Below, piece by piece: positions 16,763 through 25,313 of a DNA stretch of 30,721 bases. Position 1 is the first letter of the stretch; each line of letters starts with the position of its first letter. A program made the translations under genes and the position numbers. The DNA comes from Cytophagales bacterium. GTDB taxonomy: Bacteria > Bacteroidota > Bacteroidia > Cytophagales > Cyclobacteriaceae. A model generated the notes under the pieces. It did no database searches. It saw only the letters and a program-made list of their open reading frames with translations, and had not been told where the DNA came from. The stretch covers positions 1 through 30,721 of the forward strand of contig DAHVFH010000106.1 in assembly GCA_027317105.1 (NCBI GenBank), written 5' to 3'.

Positions 16763-16831
16763 GTTTTAGGCTCTGACCCACTAACCATCGCTACTCGCAT
16801 CCCTATTTCTGAAAGCGAGTTAATCGCAGGA

Positions 16832-17338
16832 TTGAGAAGTAAAACTCAATCCTCAATGGATTATTTATACCATCATTATTCGGGTGCTTTATACAGTGTG
16901 GTCTTGCGCGTGGTCAGGAACGAAGACATTGCTCAGGAGGTCTTACACGATGCCTTTTTAAAAATCTGGGATAAAATTGATACTTACGATATCGTAAAAG
17001 GAAGATTGTTCACGTGGATGCTCAATCTCACCCGAAATTTGGCTATTGACAAAACCCGCTCAAAAGAAATGAGCAAGGGAAGGAAAACCGATGACATCGA
17101 TCTTCTCGTAAATAGGGTTGACCGCCAGGAATCGCTTGAGCAAAAAGTCGAGCTAATTGGGTTAACGGAAGTGTTGAGCCGATTGTCTGGTGATCAGAAA
17201 TTTGTGATTGAACTTCTTTATTTAAAGGGATACACCCAAGCCGAATTGGCCGAAGAATTTAATATCCCGCTAGGAACGATAAAGAACCGAACTCGTTTGG
17301 CGTTGATTGAATTAAGGAAAATTTTAAAGGTGTCTTGA
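16832..17338 (+). CDS. ECF-type RNA polymerase sigma factor
   Basis: A sigma-70 family factor of the extracytoplasmic-function type. Region 2 covers residues 9-77 (EDIAQEVLHDAFLKIWDKID, then LFTWMLNLTRNLAID), and region 4 covers about 115-165 with a helix-turn-helix (YTQAELAEEFNIPLGTIKNR). The listed start is TTG at 16832. However, the same frame is open back to the lpdA stop and encodes ISESELIAGLRSKTQSS, which resembles the usual ECF N-terminus. No ATG, GTG or TTG is available there, so the real start may be an ATT or ATC codon near 16799-16805. The gene overlaps the anti-sigma gene by four bases (TTGA). Confidence 0.92.
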   Translation: MRSKTQSSMDYLYHHYSGALYSVVLRVVRNEDIAQEVLHDAFLKIWDKIDTYDIVKGRLFTWMLNLTRNLAIDKTRSKEMSKGRKTDDIDLLVNRVDRQESLEQKVELIGLTEVLSRLSGDQKFVIELLYLKGYTQAELAEEFNIPLGTIKNRTRLALIELRKILKVS

Positions 17339-18126
17339 ATATACAAGAATACATATTGAGTGGCGTGTTGGAGGCTTACCTACTCGGTGGGCTTACTGAG
17401 TTTGAGCGAGCTGGAGTGGAGAAAAACCTTCTGCAATATCCAGAATTGAGAGAGGAACTGGCACTCGTGGAGGGCATTTCAGAGAGGTTGTTTGTGGAGT
17501 TAGCCATTGAGCCACCTGCAGTTGTGAAAGAAAAACTGATGAAATCAATCCAACCTTACAGTAAGGTTGTTGAAATGAGATCCAGACAATTGGTAACCTG
17601 GCGATATGTCGCGGCAGCCTCGATTGCAGTTGCCTTGGTAGCATCCTTCTTGGCACAAGACTATCGATCGAAATGGAGAGATTCTGAATTTGCTTTGCAT
17701 GATTTGACCACACAAAATAAACAGATTGTAGAGGATTATAATCGCGTGAATCTTCGTTTGGACAAAGTTGAGAATGATCTTCATGTTGTTGATAATCCAG
17801 CATTCACAAAAGTTTTGATGAAGGGAACACCCAATGCACCAAATGCACTGGCATCGGTATATTGGAATGAGCAAACAAAGGAAGTGTTTTTAAGCCTGCA
17901 AAATCTTCGTGCCCTGTCTCAAAATAACCAATATCAGTTGTGGGCTATTATTGATGGAAAGCCAGTTGATGCGGGTGTTTTCGATGGCGACCATGCGGGC
18001 CTTATTAAAATGAAAGCCATTGCTAAGGGTGCTGTTACATTTGCTGTAACTATTGAGCCACGGGGTGGAAAGTCTATGCCATCGCTGGAAACGATGCAAG
18101 TTGCAGGGAAAGTAACAAAAGGCTGA
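17335..18126 (+). CDS. anti-sigma factor, RskA-like, membrane-bound
   Basis: A 263-residue protein with a cytoplasmic sigma-binding part (residues 1-85; YILSGVLEAYLLGGL opens it), one membrane helix (91-107), a coiled stretch with heptad spacing (about 112-150), and a C-terminal RskA-type domain outside the membrane (YQLWAIIDGKPVDAGVF near 196-212). It would hold the neighbouring sigma factor inactive until a signal removes it. The start is TTG, inside the stop region of the sigma gene, which fits coupled translation in equal amounts. The cytoplasmic part lacks the zinc-binding HxxxCxxC of ZAS-type anti-sigma factors. Confidence 0.87.
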   Translation: MNIQEYILSGVLEAYLLGGLTEFERAGVEKNLLQYPELREELALVEGISERLFVELAIEPPAVVKEKLMKSIQPYSKVVEMRSRQLVTWRYVAAASIAVALVASFLAQDYRSKWRDSEFALHDLTTQNKQIVEDYNRVNLRLDKVENDLHVVDNPAFTKVLMKGTPNAPNALASVYWNEQTKEVFLSLQNLRALSQNNQYQLWAIIDGKPVDAGVFDGDHAGLIKMKAIAKGAVTFAVTIEPRGGKSMPSLETMQVAGKVTKG

Positions 18127-18256
18127 AACCATTTCCAGTCTTGTTGCTGTTCAACTTTTTCTTTTAAACCATTCCGATCCAATGCAGTTAATACATCGTA
18201 TATCCATTTTGACGCGTATTGCGTTATTTTAAAGAAAATCGTTTTTAGTTAAATTA

Positions 18257-18264
18257 TATTTTTG
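18257..18264 (+). promoter_or_regulatory. possible -7 promoter element before the microprotein pair
   Basis: TATTTTTG fits the TAnnTTTG element of Bacteroidota promoters and would give a leader of about 29 bases. No TTG sits at the right distance upstream, so this is only half of the expected signal. Confidence 0.3.
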
Positions 18265-18299
18265 TACTTTTAAATTAATTTATTTTAAATCAGTCAGTT

Positions 18300-18416
18300 A
18301 TGAAAATGATTCCAGTTCGATTTTATTATCAACGGGCGCGTGTTTTTGGCTGGATGGTCGTTCTTTCAGTCATTGGTTATATCGCATTCAGTATCTTTGC
18401 GCCATATTTTAGATAG
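18300..18416 (+). CDS. membrane microprotein 1 of a tandem related pair
   Basis: A 38-residue frame starting at ATG. It encodes a basic N-terminus with MIPVRFYYQRARVFGW and then one hydrophobic helix (about residues 18-34), ending APYFR. The next frame starts on the last base of its stop codon and shares the pattern IP-(V/I)-(R/K)-x-YYQRA-(R/K)-VFG. Conservation between the two at the protein level is the main evidence that they are real genes. The positive charges before the helix predict a cytoplasmic N-terminus. Function unknown; they follow the sigma/anti-sigma pair on the same strand but are separated from it by 173 bases. Confidence 0.65.
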   Translation: MKMIPVRFYYQRARVFGWMVVLSVIGYIAFSIFAPYFR

Positions 18417-18541
18417 TGTCCAAGAAGAAGAACATCCCGATAAAAAGTTATTACCAAAGGGCAAAGGTATTTGGTTACCTTCTTGTTGCGGTGGCCTTGG
18501 TGCTTCTAGTCCTTTATCTTATCGAGCTATTCAGCAAATAA
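18416..18541 (+). CDS. membrane microprotein 2 of a tandem related pair
   Basis: A 41-residue frame starting at GTG, whose first base is the last base of the preceding TAG, so translation is probably coupled. It encodes MSKKKNIPIKSYYQRAKVFG, then a strongly hydrophobic helix (about 21-38) and ends ELFSK. The shared YYQRA-(R/K)-VFG box and the single helix mark it as a paralogue of the preceding frame, while the helices themselves have diverged, which suggests the box is the functional part. I do not recognise the family. Confidence 0.65.
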   Translation: MSKKKNIPIKSYYQRAKVFGYLLVAVALVLLVLYLIELFSK

Positions 18542-18635
18542 TCTTAGTTCTCCAGATTTCTTATGATGTGAGGATTGCGTCCTTTTTTGCAAATTTCCTT
18601 TCCTTTGATTCTGTAAATTTGCTTTTCATCCAACT

Positions 18636-21600
18636 ATGCTAATCATGCCCATAAATAGACTGCTCCTAACAGTGCTTTTTCTTTTTTCATTGGTGGTTGT
18701 TCATGCACAAAATCAGGACTCCCTTCAACAGGTGATTTACAAGGCAGCCTTGCAGAAACTGAAAGATGGCAGTTACGCTGAAGCATCAGCGCAATTTTCA
18801 CAATTGATTGCAGCCAATTTTTCAAATAAGGAAGCCTATGCGAAACGGGGCTTGGCCAGCTATAGACTTAATGATTTTGAAAAAGCAAAAGCTGATTTTG
18901 ACGAGGCTGTTAAGGCGAGGGTCAATACGGAAGAGCTCTTTGAATACAGAGGGCTCACGAGATATAAGCTGGAGGATTTTGCCGGTGCATCAGGCGATCT
19001 CGAAAAAGCGATTTCAATGGGTGCAAAAGATGAAGACGTCTTTTCAACATTAGGAAACGCAAAATTCCTGTTAAACAATTTCAAAGAGGCTATTATCAAC
19101 TATGATAAGTCCGTTGCTAGTGGAAAAAAGGATCCTATACTTTTTAACAACCGGGGAAAAGCCAAGTTGGCCCTTAAAGATTTAGCTGGGGCGGAAACTG
19201 ATTTTTCGGAAGCACTCACACTAAAACCTGATTATGAAAAAGCCCTTGAAAATAGGGCGGAAGTCAGGTATCAGCTTAAAGACTGGAAAGGCGCGTCTGC
19301 CGATTTTGACAAAATCATATCTTCAGGGCGCAGTGATACCGATCTCTTCCTAAAATCAGGAACTGCAAAATATAGCCTACAAGATTTCAAAAGTTCCGCG
19401 GACTTATTAAATAAGGTGGTGGCCAAAGGAGTAAAAGATAAAGAAGTTTTCCGGATGCTCGGAATGAGCTTAGTGAATGGCGAAAACTTTAGTGGCGCTT
19501 CTACCGCATTAGCAGCAGCCGTTTCAATGGGTGTCAGCGATAAGGAAATCTTTGAGCAATTGGGTATTTGCCAGTATAAAACGAAAGAGTTGGTCACTGC
19601 CATTGAATCCTTAGGGCGAGCCGTGGCGTTGGGTTCTACCGGAAAAGAAATTTTCCTTTATAAAGGGATAGCGGAATATCAACAAAAGGATATTGATAAC
19701 GCTATAAAAGATTTAGAGAAAGCCATTTCGCTTGGTGCTTCCGATTTTGACGCGTATAAAAACTTGGGAGACAGCAAGTTTCTAAAGAATGATTTTGCCA
19801 GCGCGATTAAATATTATGATAAAGCTACTGCTTTCCCTCAAGCTGATGCCATTGTATTTAATAATCGAGGAAAATCTAAATCATCATTGGGTGATTTACA
19901 AGGAGCGCTTAACGATTTTGATAAAGCAATCACTCTAAAGCCCGATTTTAGCAAAGCAATTTTAAATAGGGGCACGTTGCGATTTGCCTTGGCTAACTAT
20001 GCGGGGGCTGCAGAAGATCTTGACAAGGTGCGCAGTACAGAGGGAGAGTCCAATGAACTCTTGCGTATGCTAGGAGTTTCTAAATACAACTTGAAAGAGA
20101 ACGGAGCCGCGAAGGATTTCTTGGAACGGGCAATCAAAGCTGGAATAAAAGACCCGAAAGCGAATTTGATTCTTGGGTACCTCCGCTACGAAGGTAAAGA
20201 TTTTAAAGGATGTATTGAAGTTTTGAATACCGCGGAGATGGGAGGAGAAAAGGAAGTGAAATTGCATGAATTGCGTGGAAAGTCACTTTTTGAAACAAAA
20301 GAATTTATCAACGCGGTAACCGACTTAGAAAAAGTGGTGCTAGCGGGTCAACCCGATGTGCTTACGCTTGATGACCTTGGTCTGGCCTATATGCAGCAAC
20401 AAAAGAATACGGAAGCGCTGCTCAGCTTAGAAAAGGCCATTACAGCCGGAAGTAAAAATAAGGACGTTTATTTTCAGGTGGGCAATGGCCGTTTCAAAGA
20501 CAAAAATTTTGCTGGTGCTGTTGAAGCTTATGATAGAGCCATTGCACTTGGCGCCAATGATGAAGTGATTTATAACAATCGAGGAAAAGCAAAATTAAAT
20601 TCCAATCTGACAAAAGAATCAATAGCTGATTTTGATCAGTCGTTAAAGTTAAAAGCTAATTATTCCCAAGCCTTAAAAAATCGTGCAGCCGCATATGCCC
20701 AATTAAAAGACTGGCCTAAAGTAATTACAGATCTAGCCATCGTGATTGCTTCTAACCAGGCGGGTAATGATGAATATTCTATTTCCGGGATAGCAAAATA
20801 CAATTTGAAAAATTTCTCTGGGGCGATAGAAGACTTAAATAAAGCGATTATCGGAGGATCAAAAGATAAGGAGTCTTACTTGGCGCGCGGAAATTCCTAT
20901 TTTGAAACCGCAGATTTTGCAAATGCTCTTCCTGATTTAACCAAAGCTATTGAACTGGGCGAAACATCTTCAGAAGTTTTTTACAAACGTGGTTCTTGTC
21001 GCTTCAATACACAAGAATACAAAAATGCACTTGCTGATTTTGATAAGGCGATAAACAGCGGTTATACCGAAGCTATTGCTTACGATAAGCGTGGGTTTTG
21101 CAAGCTCGACATTAAAGACGTTGATGGTGCGCTGGCCGATTTTAACACGGCCATAGAGAAGAACCCAAAGCTGGGTGATGCTTTTTCCCATCGCGGTGAC
21201 GCCCGTTTTCGGAGCAATAATTACCTGGGGGCTGCGCAAGATTATTCAGAAGCAATCACACTAGGACTTGCTGATCCTGTATTATTCAACAATCGGGGAA
21301 AAGCATTTTTCAATCAAGACAAATTTGAAAACGCCATTGAAGATTTCAGCGTGGCAATAAATAAAAAGAAGGATTACGTGCGGGCTTATGAAAACCGGGC
21401 AAACACCTATTTAAAAACAAAGAAGTACGATTTGGCAGTCAAAGATTTAAGGCAAATGGAAAAGCTGACCGAAAAACCAGATGCTGAGTTCTATCAAAAA
21501 TTGGGTGAATCGTATTTTGAACTAAAAAATTATCCGGTGGCCTTTGAGTATTTGGACAAAGCGATAACGAGTGGAAATAAAGATAAGGAATTACTGTTCA

Positions 21601-22127
21601 AAAGAGGGAAATGTTCGTTAGAGCAACAGGATTTTCAGGCTGCGGTTAGAGACTTCGATGAGTCCTTAAAAGCTGGTGAAAATACAATTCCTTTATTTTT
21701 AGAGCGGGCGCGTGCCTATTTGGGCTTAGAAAATAAAAAAGCAGCCTTAGATAATTTAGCAAAAGCGATTGCCCTTGATCCTAACAATGCCGATGTGTAT
21801 TTCAACAGCGCCATTATTAAGGAAGAAAACCAAGAGTATGAACAAGCCATTTTGGACTATGATAAATCCATCAAGCTCAACCCGAAGGATGCGGCATCAC
21901 ATGCGGGTCGTGCCAATTGCAAAGCAGAGCTTGAAGATTTTGGTGCCGCTCTAGCAGGGATGGATGATGCCATAGCACTGGATGGAAAAAATGCTTCGTT
22001 CTATAAAGAGAGAGGTAACTTTAATTACCGTTTGAAAAATAAGGAAAATGCCTGCAGCGATTGGGGCAAGGCGGTAGAGTTAGGCGATGCCAAAGCGAAG
22101 TTGATGATCCAACAATATTGTAAATGA
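18636..22127 (+). CDS. giant secreted TPR solenoid protein
   Basis: A 1163-residue protein with a signal peptide (cleavage likely after VHA, residue 23-24) followed by about 33 TPR units up to residue 1155. The units are not all alike: the box NNRGK recurs at residues 171, 409, 647 and 885, exactly 238 residues apart, equal to seven 34-residue TPRs. Within each block the unit after NNRGK carries a KPDY/KANY-like turn, while the others carry turns such as GAKD or GSKD. It probably sits in the periplasm or on the outer membrane as a protein-binding scaffold; no enzyme domain or secretion tail is seen. A second ATG at 18645 would give a tidier signal peptide. Confidence 0.88.
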   Translation: MLIMPINRLLLTVLFLFSLVVVHAQNQDSLQQVIYKAALQKLKDGSYAEASAQFSQLIAANFSNKEAYAKRGLASYRLNDFEKAKADFDEAVKARVNTEELFEYRGLTRYKLEDFAGASGDLEKAISMGAKDEDVFSTLGNAKFLLNNFKEAIINYDKSVASGKKDPILFNNRGKAKLALKDLAGAETDFSEALTLKPDYEKALENRAEVRYQLKDWKGASADFDKIISSGRSDTDLFLKSGTAKYSLQDFKSSADLLNKVVAKGVKDKEVFRMLGMSLVNGENFSGASTALAAAVSMGVSDKEIFEQLGICQYKTKELVTAIESLGRAVALGSTGKEIFLYKGIAEYQQKDIDNAIKDLEKAISLGASDFDAYKNLGDSKFLKNDFASAIKYYDKATAFPQADAIVFNNRGKSKSSLGDLQGALNDFDKAITLKPDFSKAILNRGTLRFALANYAGAAEDLDKVRSTEGESNELLRMLGVSKYNLKENGAAKDFLERAIKAGIKDPKANLILGYLRYEGKDFKGCIEVLNTAEMGGEKEVKLHELRGKSLFETKEFINAVTDLEKVVLAGQPDVLTLDDLGLAYMQQQKNTEALLSLEKAITAGSKNKDVYFQVGNGRFKDKNFAGAVEAYDRAIALGANDEVIYNNRGKAKLNSNLTKESIADFDQSLKLKANYSQALKNRAAAYAQLKDWPKVITDLAIVIASNQAGNDEYSISGIAKYNLKNFSGAIEDLNKAIIGGSKDKESYLARGNSYFETADFANALPDLTKAIELGETSSEVFYKRGSCRFNTQEYKNALADFDKAINSGYTEAIAYDKRGFCKLDIKDVDGALADFNTAIEKNPKLGDAFSHRGDARFRSNNYLGAAQDYSEAITLGLADPVLFNNRGKAFFNQDKFENAIEDFSVAINKKKDYVRAYENRANTYLKTKKYDLAVKDLRQMEKLTEKPDAEFYQKLGESYFELKNYPVAFEYLDKAITSGNKDKELLFKRGKCSLEQQDFQAAVRDFDESLKAGENTIPLFLERARAYLGLENKKAALDNLAKAIALDPNNADVYFNSAIIKEENQEYEQAILDYDKSIKLNPKDAASHAGRANCKAELEDFGAALAGMDDAIALDGKNASFYKERGNFNYRLKNKENACSDWGKAVELGDAKAKLMIQQYCK

Positions 22128-22146
22128 TTACAATTTGCCTGGAGTT

Positions 22147-22422
22147 TTAACTTATCAATTCTTCTTCTCTTCTGTTAAAAATCACATAATGGTTAATGTT
22201 AATTATCCTTTGGATAGCGCTGCTCTTTTTTTTCTTTGAACTTTTGTGAATTCTTTTTACTCCCTTTTTCTTTTTTTCCTTTGACTTTTTTTTCGCTTTG
22301 ACTTTTGCGGTTTTGGCAACACTGCTATTAGAAGGGCGACCTTTAACCGCTTGCCCAAACGAATTTTCAGAAAGCCATAAGCTCAAGCCTACAGCTAAGA
22401 GTAACGTGAGTATTTTTTTCAT
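22147..22422 (-). CDS. small secreted lysine-rich protein
   Basis: From ATG 22422 the frame encodes 91 residues: a signal peptide (MKKILTLLLAVGLSLWL, ending near SFGQ), then a very basic, low-complexity middle with runs such as KAKKKSKEKKKK and SKKKKSS, and a short tail ending EEELIS. The frame is open further upstream to 22533, but that part is AT-rich and the signal peptide marks the likely start. It converges with the TPR gene, 19 bases away. Function unknown; binding to an acidic polymer is possible but only a guess from charge. Confidence 0.55.
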   Translation of the reverse strand: MKKILTLLLAVGLSLWLSENSFGQAVKGRPSNSSVAKTAKVKAKKKSKEKKKKGVKRIHKSSKKKKSSAIQRIININHYVIFNRREEELIS

Positions 22423-22714
22423 CTTAATTTTTTTAAGCGTTTGTCTATTGATTAGTTTTTCGGCATCGACCCGTTTTATTTCAATTTTCAATTTAATAAA
22501 ATTTCTGAAAAAGAAACAACTAAACATCAGCACGTTAATCCAATTTGGATATTCGGGTGACGCCTATTATGAATTACTAAGGCAGTAAAAGACAAAAAAA
22601 AATCGATCATTCCATTTTCATCGTTAAATCTTACATCTGTCAGTCAACCAGCAGTTGTGGCCGTTTAATGCTGATTACTTGCTGGAACTTTACGGTATCA
22701 ATAGAAAAAAGAAA

Positions 22715-23206
22715 ATGAAAAAGCTATCCGTTTTATTAATATCCTTGGTGGTATCGAATTATGGTTTTTCAGAAGGTGAACTAACTGGCAAGGTGACGGT
22801 AGTTTTTGATGGTAACACCTTTGAAATGACCGCGGAGGATAACGATTCGTATAAAATTAAATTGTATGGAATAGATTGTCCTCAGATTGGCCAAGAGTTT
22901 GGCGAAAAGGCTAAGAAGTTTTTGGAAAAAAAAATTCTTGATAAAGTAGTGCGTGTCAAAATTCAAGGTAAAGACCGCTGGGGAACAAGGTTAGGAATTC
23001 CGATTATAGAGGGGTTGAATGATCTACGAATTGAATTACTTGAGGCAGGGTTAGCCTGGACGGCTGAAAGAGACCCAATTCAGAAACTGGAAGCTATTCG
23101 AGAAAAAGCTGAGGAGAAGGGAAAAGGCCTATGGAGAGAACAGAATCCTACCCCACCGTGGATTTATCGAAGGCAACAGACTATGACACAATTCAAGTCA
23201 AGCTAA
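22715..23206 (+). CDS. secreted thermonuclease-like protein with catalytic residues replaced
   Basis: From ATG 22715 the protein has 163 residues: a signal peptide (about 1-19) and one staphylococcal-nuclease-like fold. The family frame is easily seen (VVFDGNTFEM, KLYGIDCPQ, KDRWGTRLG, and a closing PPWIYRR). Compared with staphylococcal nuclease, Asp21 is N34, Arg35 is K49, Glu43 is Q57 and Arg87 is T91. Only Asp19 (D32) and Asp40 (D54) remain. It is therefore probably unable to cut nucleic acid and may only bind it. An in-frame TTG at 22655 would add 20 residues before the signal peptide and is unlikely to be the start. Confidence 0.8.
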   Translation: MKKLSVLLISLVVSNYGFSEGELTGKVTVVFDGNTFEMTAEDNDSYKIKLYGIDCPQIGQEFGEKAKKFLEKKILDKVVRVKIQGKDRWGTRLGIPIIEGLNDLRIELLEAGLAWTAERDPIQKLEAIREKAEEKGKGLWREQNPTPPWIYRRQQTMTQFKSS

Positions 23207-23240
23207 AATAAAATTAAAAACTCACCGTTATACCTCAGCT

Positions 23241-23612
23241 ATGAAACATATAACGCTGGGTTTTTTTATTGGCCTTTTAGGAACGCTATTTCCTTTTTTT
23301 GCACAAGGCCAAAGTAATTCTTTAGGTGATCGGGCTTCCGCCTCGGCAGAGACACAGCCGCATGTCGCCTATAAAATGCAGCGCCTTACGCGTAAGCAGA
23401 AACTGCTTTTCAGAAGACCAAACGTGAAGCATACGGCACGGTACGAATTTTACGTGCGGATAGAAAAAGCAGCAAAAGCAAAGCAACGGATGCTGAGAAA
23501 AATGGCTAAACCACAATATGCCGACTTCTCTTATTTTGGACATAAACGCCCGCCTAAAAAACATTTGCCTTTTGCCATGCGTTACTGTAAGGAATGTGGG
23601 ATAAGGCATTAA
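23241..23612 (+). CDS. secreted basic protein ending in KECGIRH, unknown function
   Basis: A 123-residue protein with a signal peptide (MKHITLGFFIGLLGTLFPFF, ending near GQ) and a highly basic mature part rich in Lys and Arg, with several aromatic residues (YEFYVRIEK, YADFSYFG). It ends MRYCKECGIRH; the two cysteines spaced CxxC next to a final His could bind a metal or form a disulfide. The ATG is clear. It follows the nuclease-like gene by 34 bases on the same strand. I do not recognise a named family. Confidence 0.6.
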   Translation: MKHITLGFFIGLLGTLFPFFAQGQSNSLGDRASASAETQPHVAYKMQRLTRKQKLLFRRPNVKHTARYEFYVRIEKAAKAKQRMLRKMAKPQYADFSYFGHKRPPKKHLPFAMRYCKECGIRH

Positions 23613-23740
23613 GCCATACGCCTAATTCTGGATTCTTACAAACTCTGTACTCAAAACCAAGAATTAATTTTAAGCAAAAGCTATGGATTGTGTTCCTAGG
23701 TTACAGCAATAGATCGTGCTGATTATATTTTTTTTAAAAA

Positions 23741-24028
23741 ATGGAAGGAGAGATTAAGCATTTAAGCATCCGTATAACTGGAAGAGTTCAAGGGGTTTTC
23801 TTTCGGGCATCTGCTAAGGGACAAGCCGATCAAATGGGTGTGAAAGGTTTTGTGCGGAACGAATTAAACGGGGAGGTGTATATAGAAGTGGAAGGAGAAG
23901 AGGATAAGTTAAAACGATTCTTAGCGTGGTGCAGACGAGGGCCAGGAACAGCTTGTGTGGAAAATCTCGATATCCATGAGGATGAATTAAAGAACTTTGT
24001 TTCATTTGAGGTGAAGAGAGATAATTAA
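23741..24028 (+). CDS. acyP: acylphosphatase
   Basis: Hydrolyses acyl phosphates. The 95-residue length is typical and both catalytic residues are present: R22 in GRVQGVFFRA and N40 in FVRNELNGEV. The stop codon overlaps the end of the convergent SPOR-OmpA gene by four bases. The ATG at 23741 follows an A/T-rich stretch typical of start sites in this window. Confidence 0.93.
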   Translation: MEGEIKHLSIRITGRVQGVFFRASAKGQADQMGVKGFVRNELNGEVYIEVEGEEDKLKRFLAWCRRGPGTACVENLDIHEDELKNFVSFEVKRDN

Positions 24029-25236
24029 TCCTCTACCACCTCTACATCCACCCGAATGTTTTTTCGAGCAAATGTACTGTTCTTATCGTGGATCATGCGG
24101 GTTCCTCCCCACCCTTTTACGGTTATGCGATCTTCACTAATGCCCTGTGAAATCAGCCATTGTCGTATCGTTTCTGCTCGAGCCTTGGACAATTCTTTGG
24201 CAGATCCGGAACCGTTAATGACATCGCTCGTCACGGCAAAAAAGTTCTTGCTTGGCCCCATATAAATAATTTTTCCTCGGCCACCGCCATTCGTATGGCC
24301 GTGCAACACGATTTTCATTTTAGGGTTTTCGGTCATCATTTGCAAAAGACTGTTCAACTGATATTTAGATTCTGGTAGCATGATGGCGGCATCATTCAGG
24401 AAATAAACGTTGTACAGTGTAGAAATATCGCCCTTCTGGACCTTAGTCAACCCAAAGTTGATCATATAAAAATTGCCGACCAGAACCACGTAGGGTCTTA
24501 ACGTATCGCGTTCAGTTTCTTTAAAATTAATTTCAAGTTGTTCCTTACGATAGCCAAAAGTGTCGTTAATCAAACTTAGATTTCCACTTTTAGTGCCTGG
24601 GTTAGGTAAAGTGATGTAGGTATTCCCTTTTACGCGTGCAATTAGTTTGGCGGTTTCGGTATTTACTACCTCAACCTCTCCATCCATTACTTCATTGGTC
24701 GTGGTATTGAACAGACTCAGGAAGACCGGTGTGTTTTTCAATGTTTGAGGAAGATAAACAGGGGCGGCTACAGGGTTTTCAACAACATCGGTAACTACGG
24801 GTTCAACTTTCTTTTCTTCAGTAACTACAGGCTCTTCTTTTATTATGATGATAGCAGGTTCCTTTTTTTGTTCAACCGTTTCTGGCGTTGCTACAATTGG
24901 GCTTTTTGAATTCGGAGCATCAGTAACGATGTGAACCCAGGCATCTGAAAAGCGCTCATCCTTCTGGATTTTTTTACATTCACTAATACAATCATCTAGC
25001 GCGGTAATTTGATCGAAATAGACATACCAAAATTTGCGGGCTGCTTCAAAACCATAGGCCGTATGGTGTCCTTCTTTATTTAGTGAGGCTGATAAACGGA
25101 TGGCAAAATCTTCATGAGCTGGCGAAAATGCTGCGACTACTAAATAGTTGCCATTTGGAAGATTTTTGGAATCAGTTTGGGCAAAGGTTTGAACCGATGC
25201 CATGAGGATTAAAAAATTTGTGAGAGCTTTAATCAT
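24025..25236 (-). CDS. SPOR and OmpA-like domain envelope protein (paralogue A)
   Basis: A 403-residue envelope protein with a signal peptide (1-19), an N-terminal SPOR-like domain (about 28-105; NYLVVAAFSPAHEDFAIRLS), a Glu/Lys/Val/Pro-rich linker, a beta-rich middle domain (about 165-260) and a C-terminal OmpA-like domain (about 285-403). SPOR and OmpA domains both bind cell wall. In the OmpA part the usual GHTD is GHTN, and an insert of about 25 residues (GKIIYMGPSKNFF and following) precedes LSKARAETIRQWL. The closing ARKNIRVDVEV fits the family. The gene just upstream encodes a close paralogue of the same layout. Confidence 0.85.
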   Translation of the reverse strand: MIKALTNFLILMASVQTFAQTDSKNLPNGNYLVVAAFSPAHEDFAIRLSASLNKEGHHTAYGFEAARKFWYVYFDQITALDDCISECKKIQKDERFSDAWVHIVTDAPNSKSPIVATPETVEQKKEPAIIIIKEEPVVTEEKKVEPVVTDVVENPVAAPVYLPQTLKNTPVFLSLFNTTTNEVMDGEVEVVNTETAKLIARVKGNTYITLPNPGTKSGNLSLINDTFGYRKEQLEINFKETERDTLRPYVVLVGNFYMINFGLTKVQKGDISTLYNVYFLNDAAIMLPESKYQLNSLLQMMTENPKMKIVLHGHTNGGGRGKIIYMGPSKNFFAVTSDVINGSGSAKELSKARAETIRQWLISQGISEDRITVKGWGGTRMIHDKNSTFARKNIRVDVEVVED

Positions 25237-25313
25237 ACCTTGAGAATTGATTAAAGCCCAAATTAAGCGTATAGCCTCAATTTTCCAATTCTGGCAGAAG
25301 TTAGATGTACGAG

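Noticed and set aside
18340..18642. A 100-codon open frame across the microprotein region
   Set aside because: It needs a TTG start, runs in another frame through both microproteins, and its product (CCGGLGASSPLSY) shows no domain. The two shorter frames are related to each other and explain the region better.
22423..22533. Longer start for the lysine-rich secreted protein
   Set aside because: The added 37 residues are encoded by AT-rich DNA and would bury the signal peptide inside the protein.
22655..22714. Longer start for the nuclease-like protein
   Set aside because: It would start at TTG and place 20 polar residues in front of a clear signal peptide.
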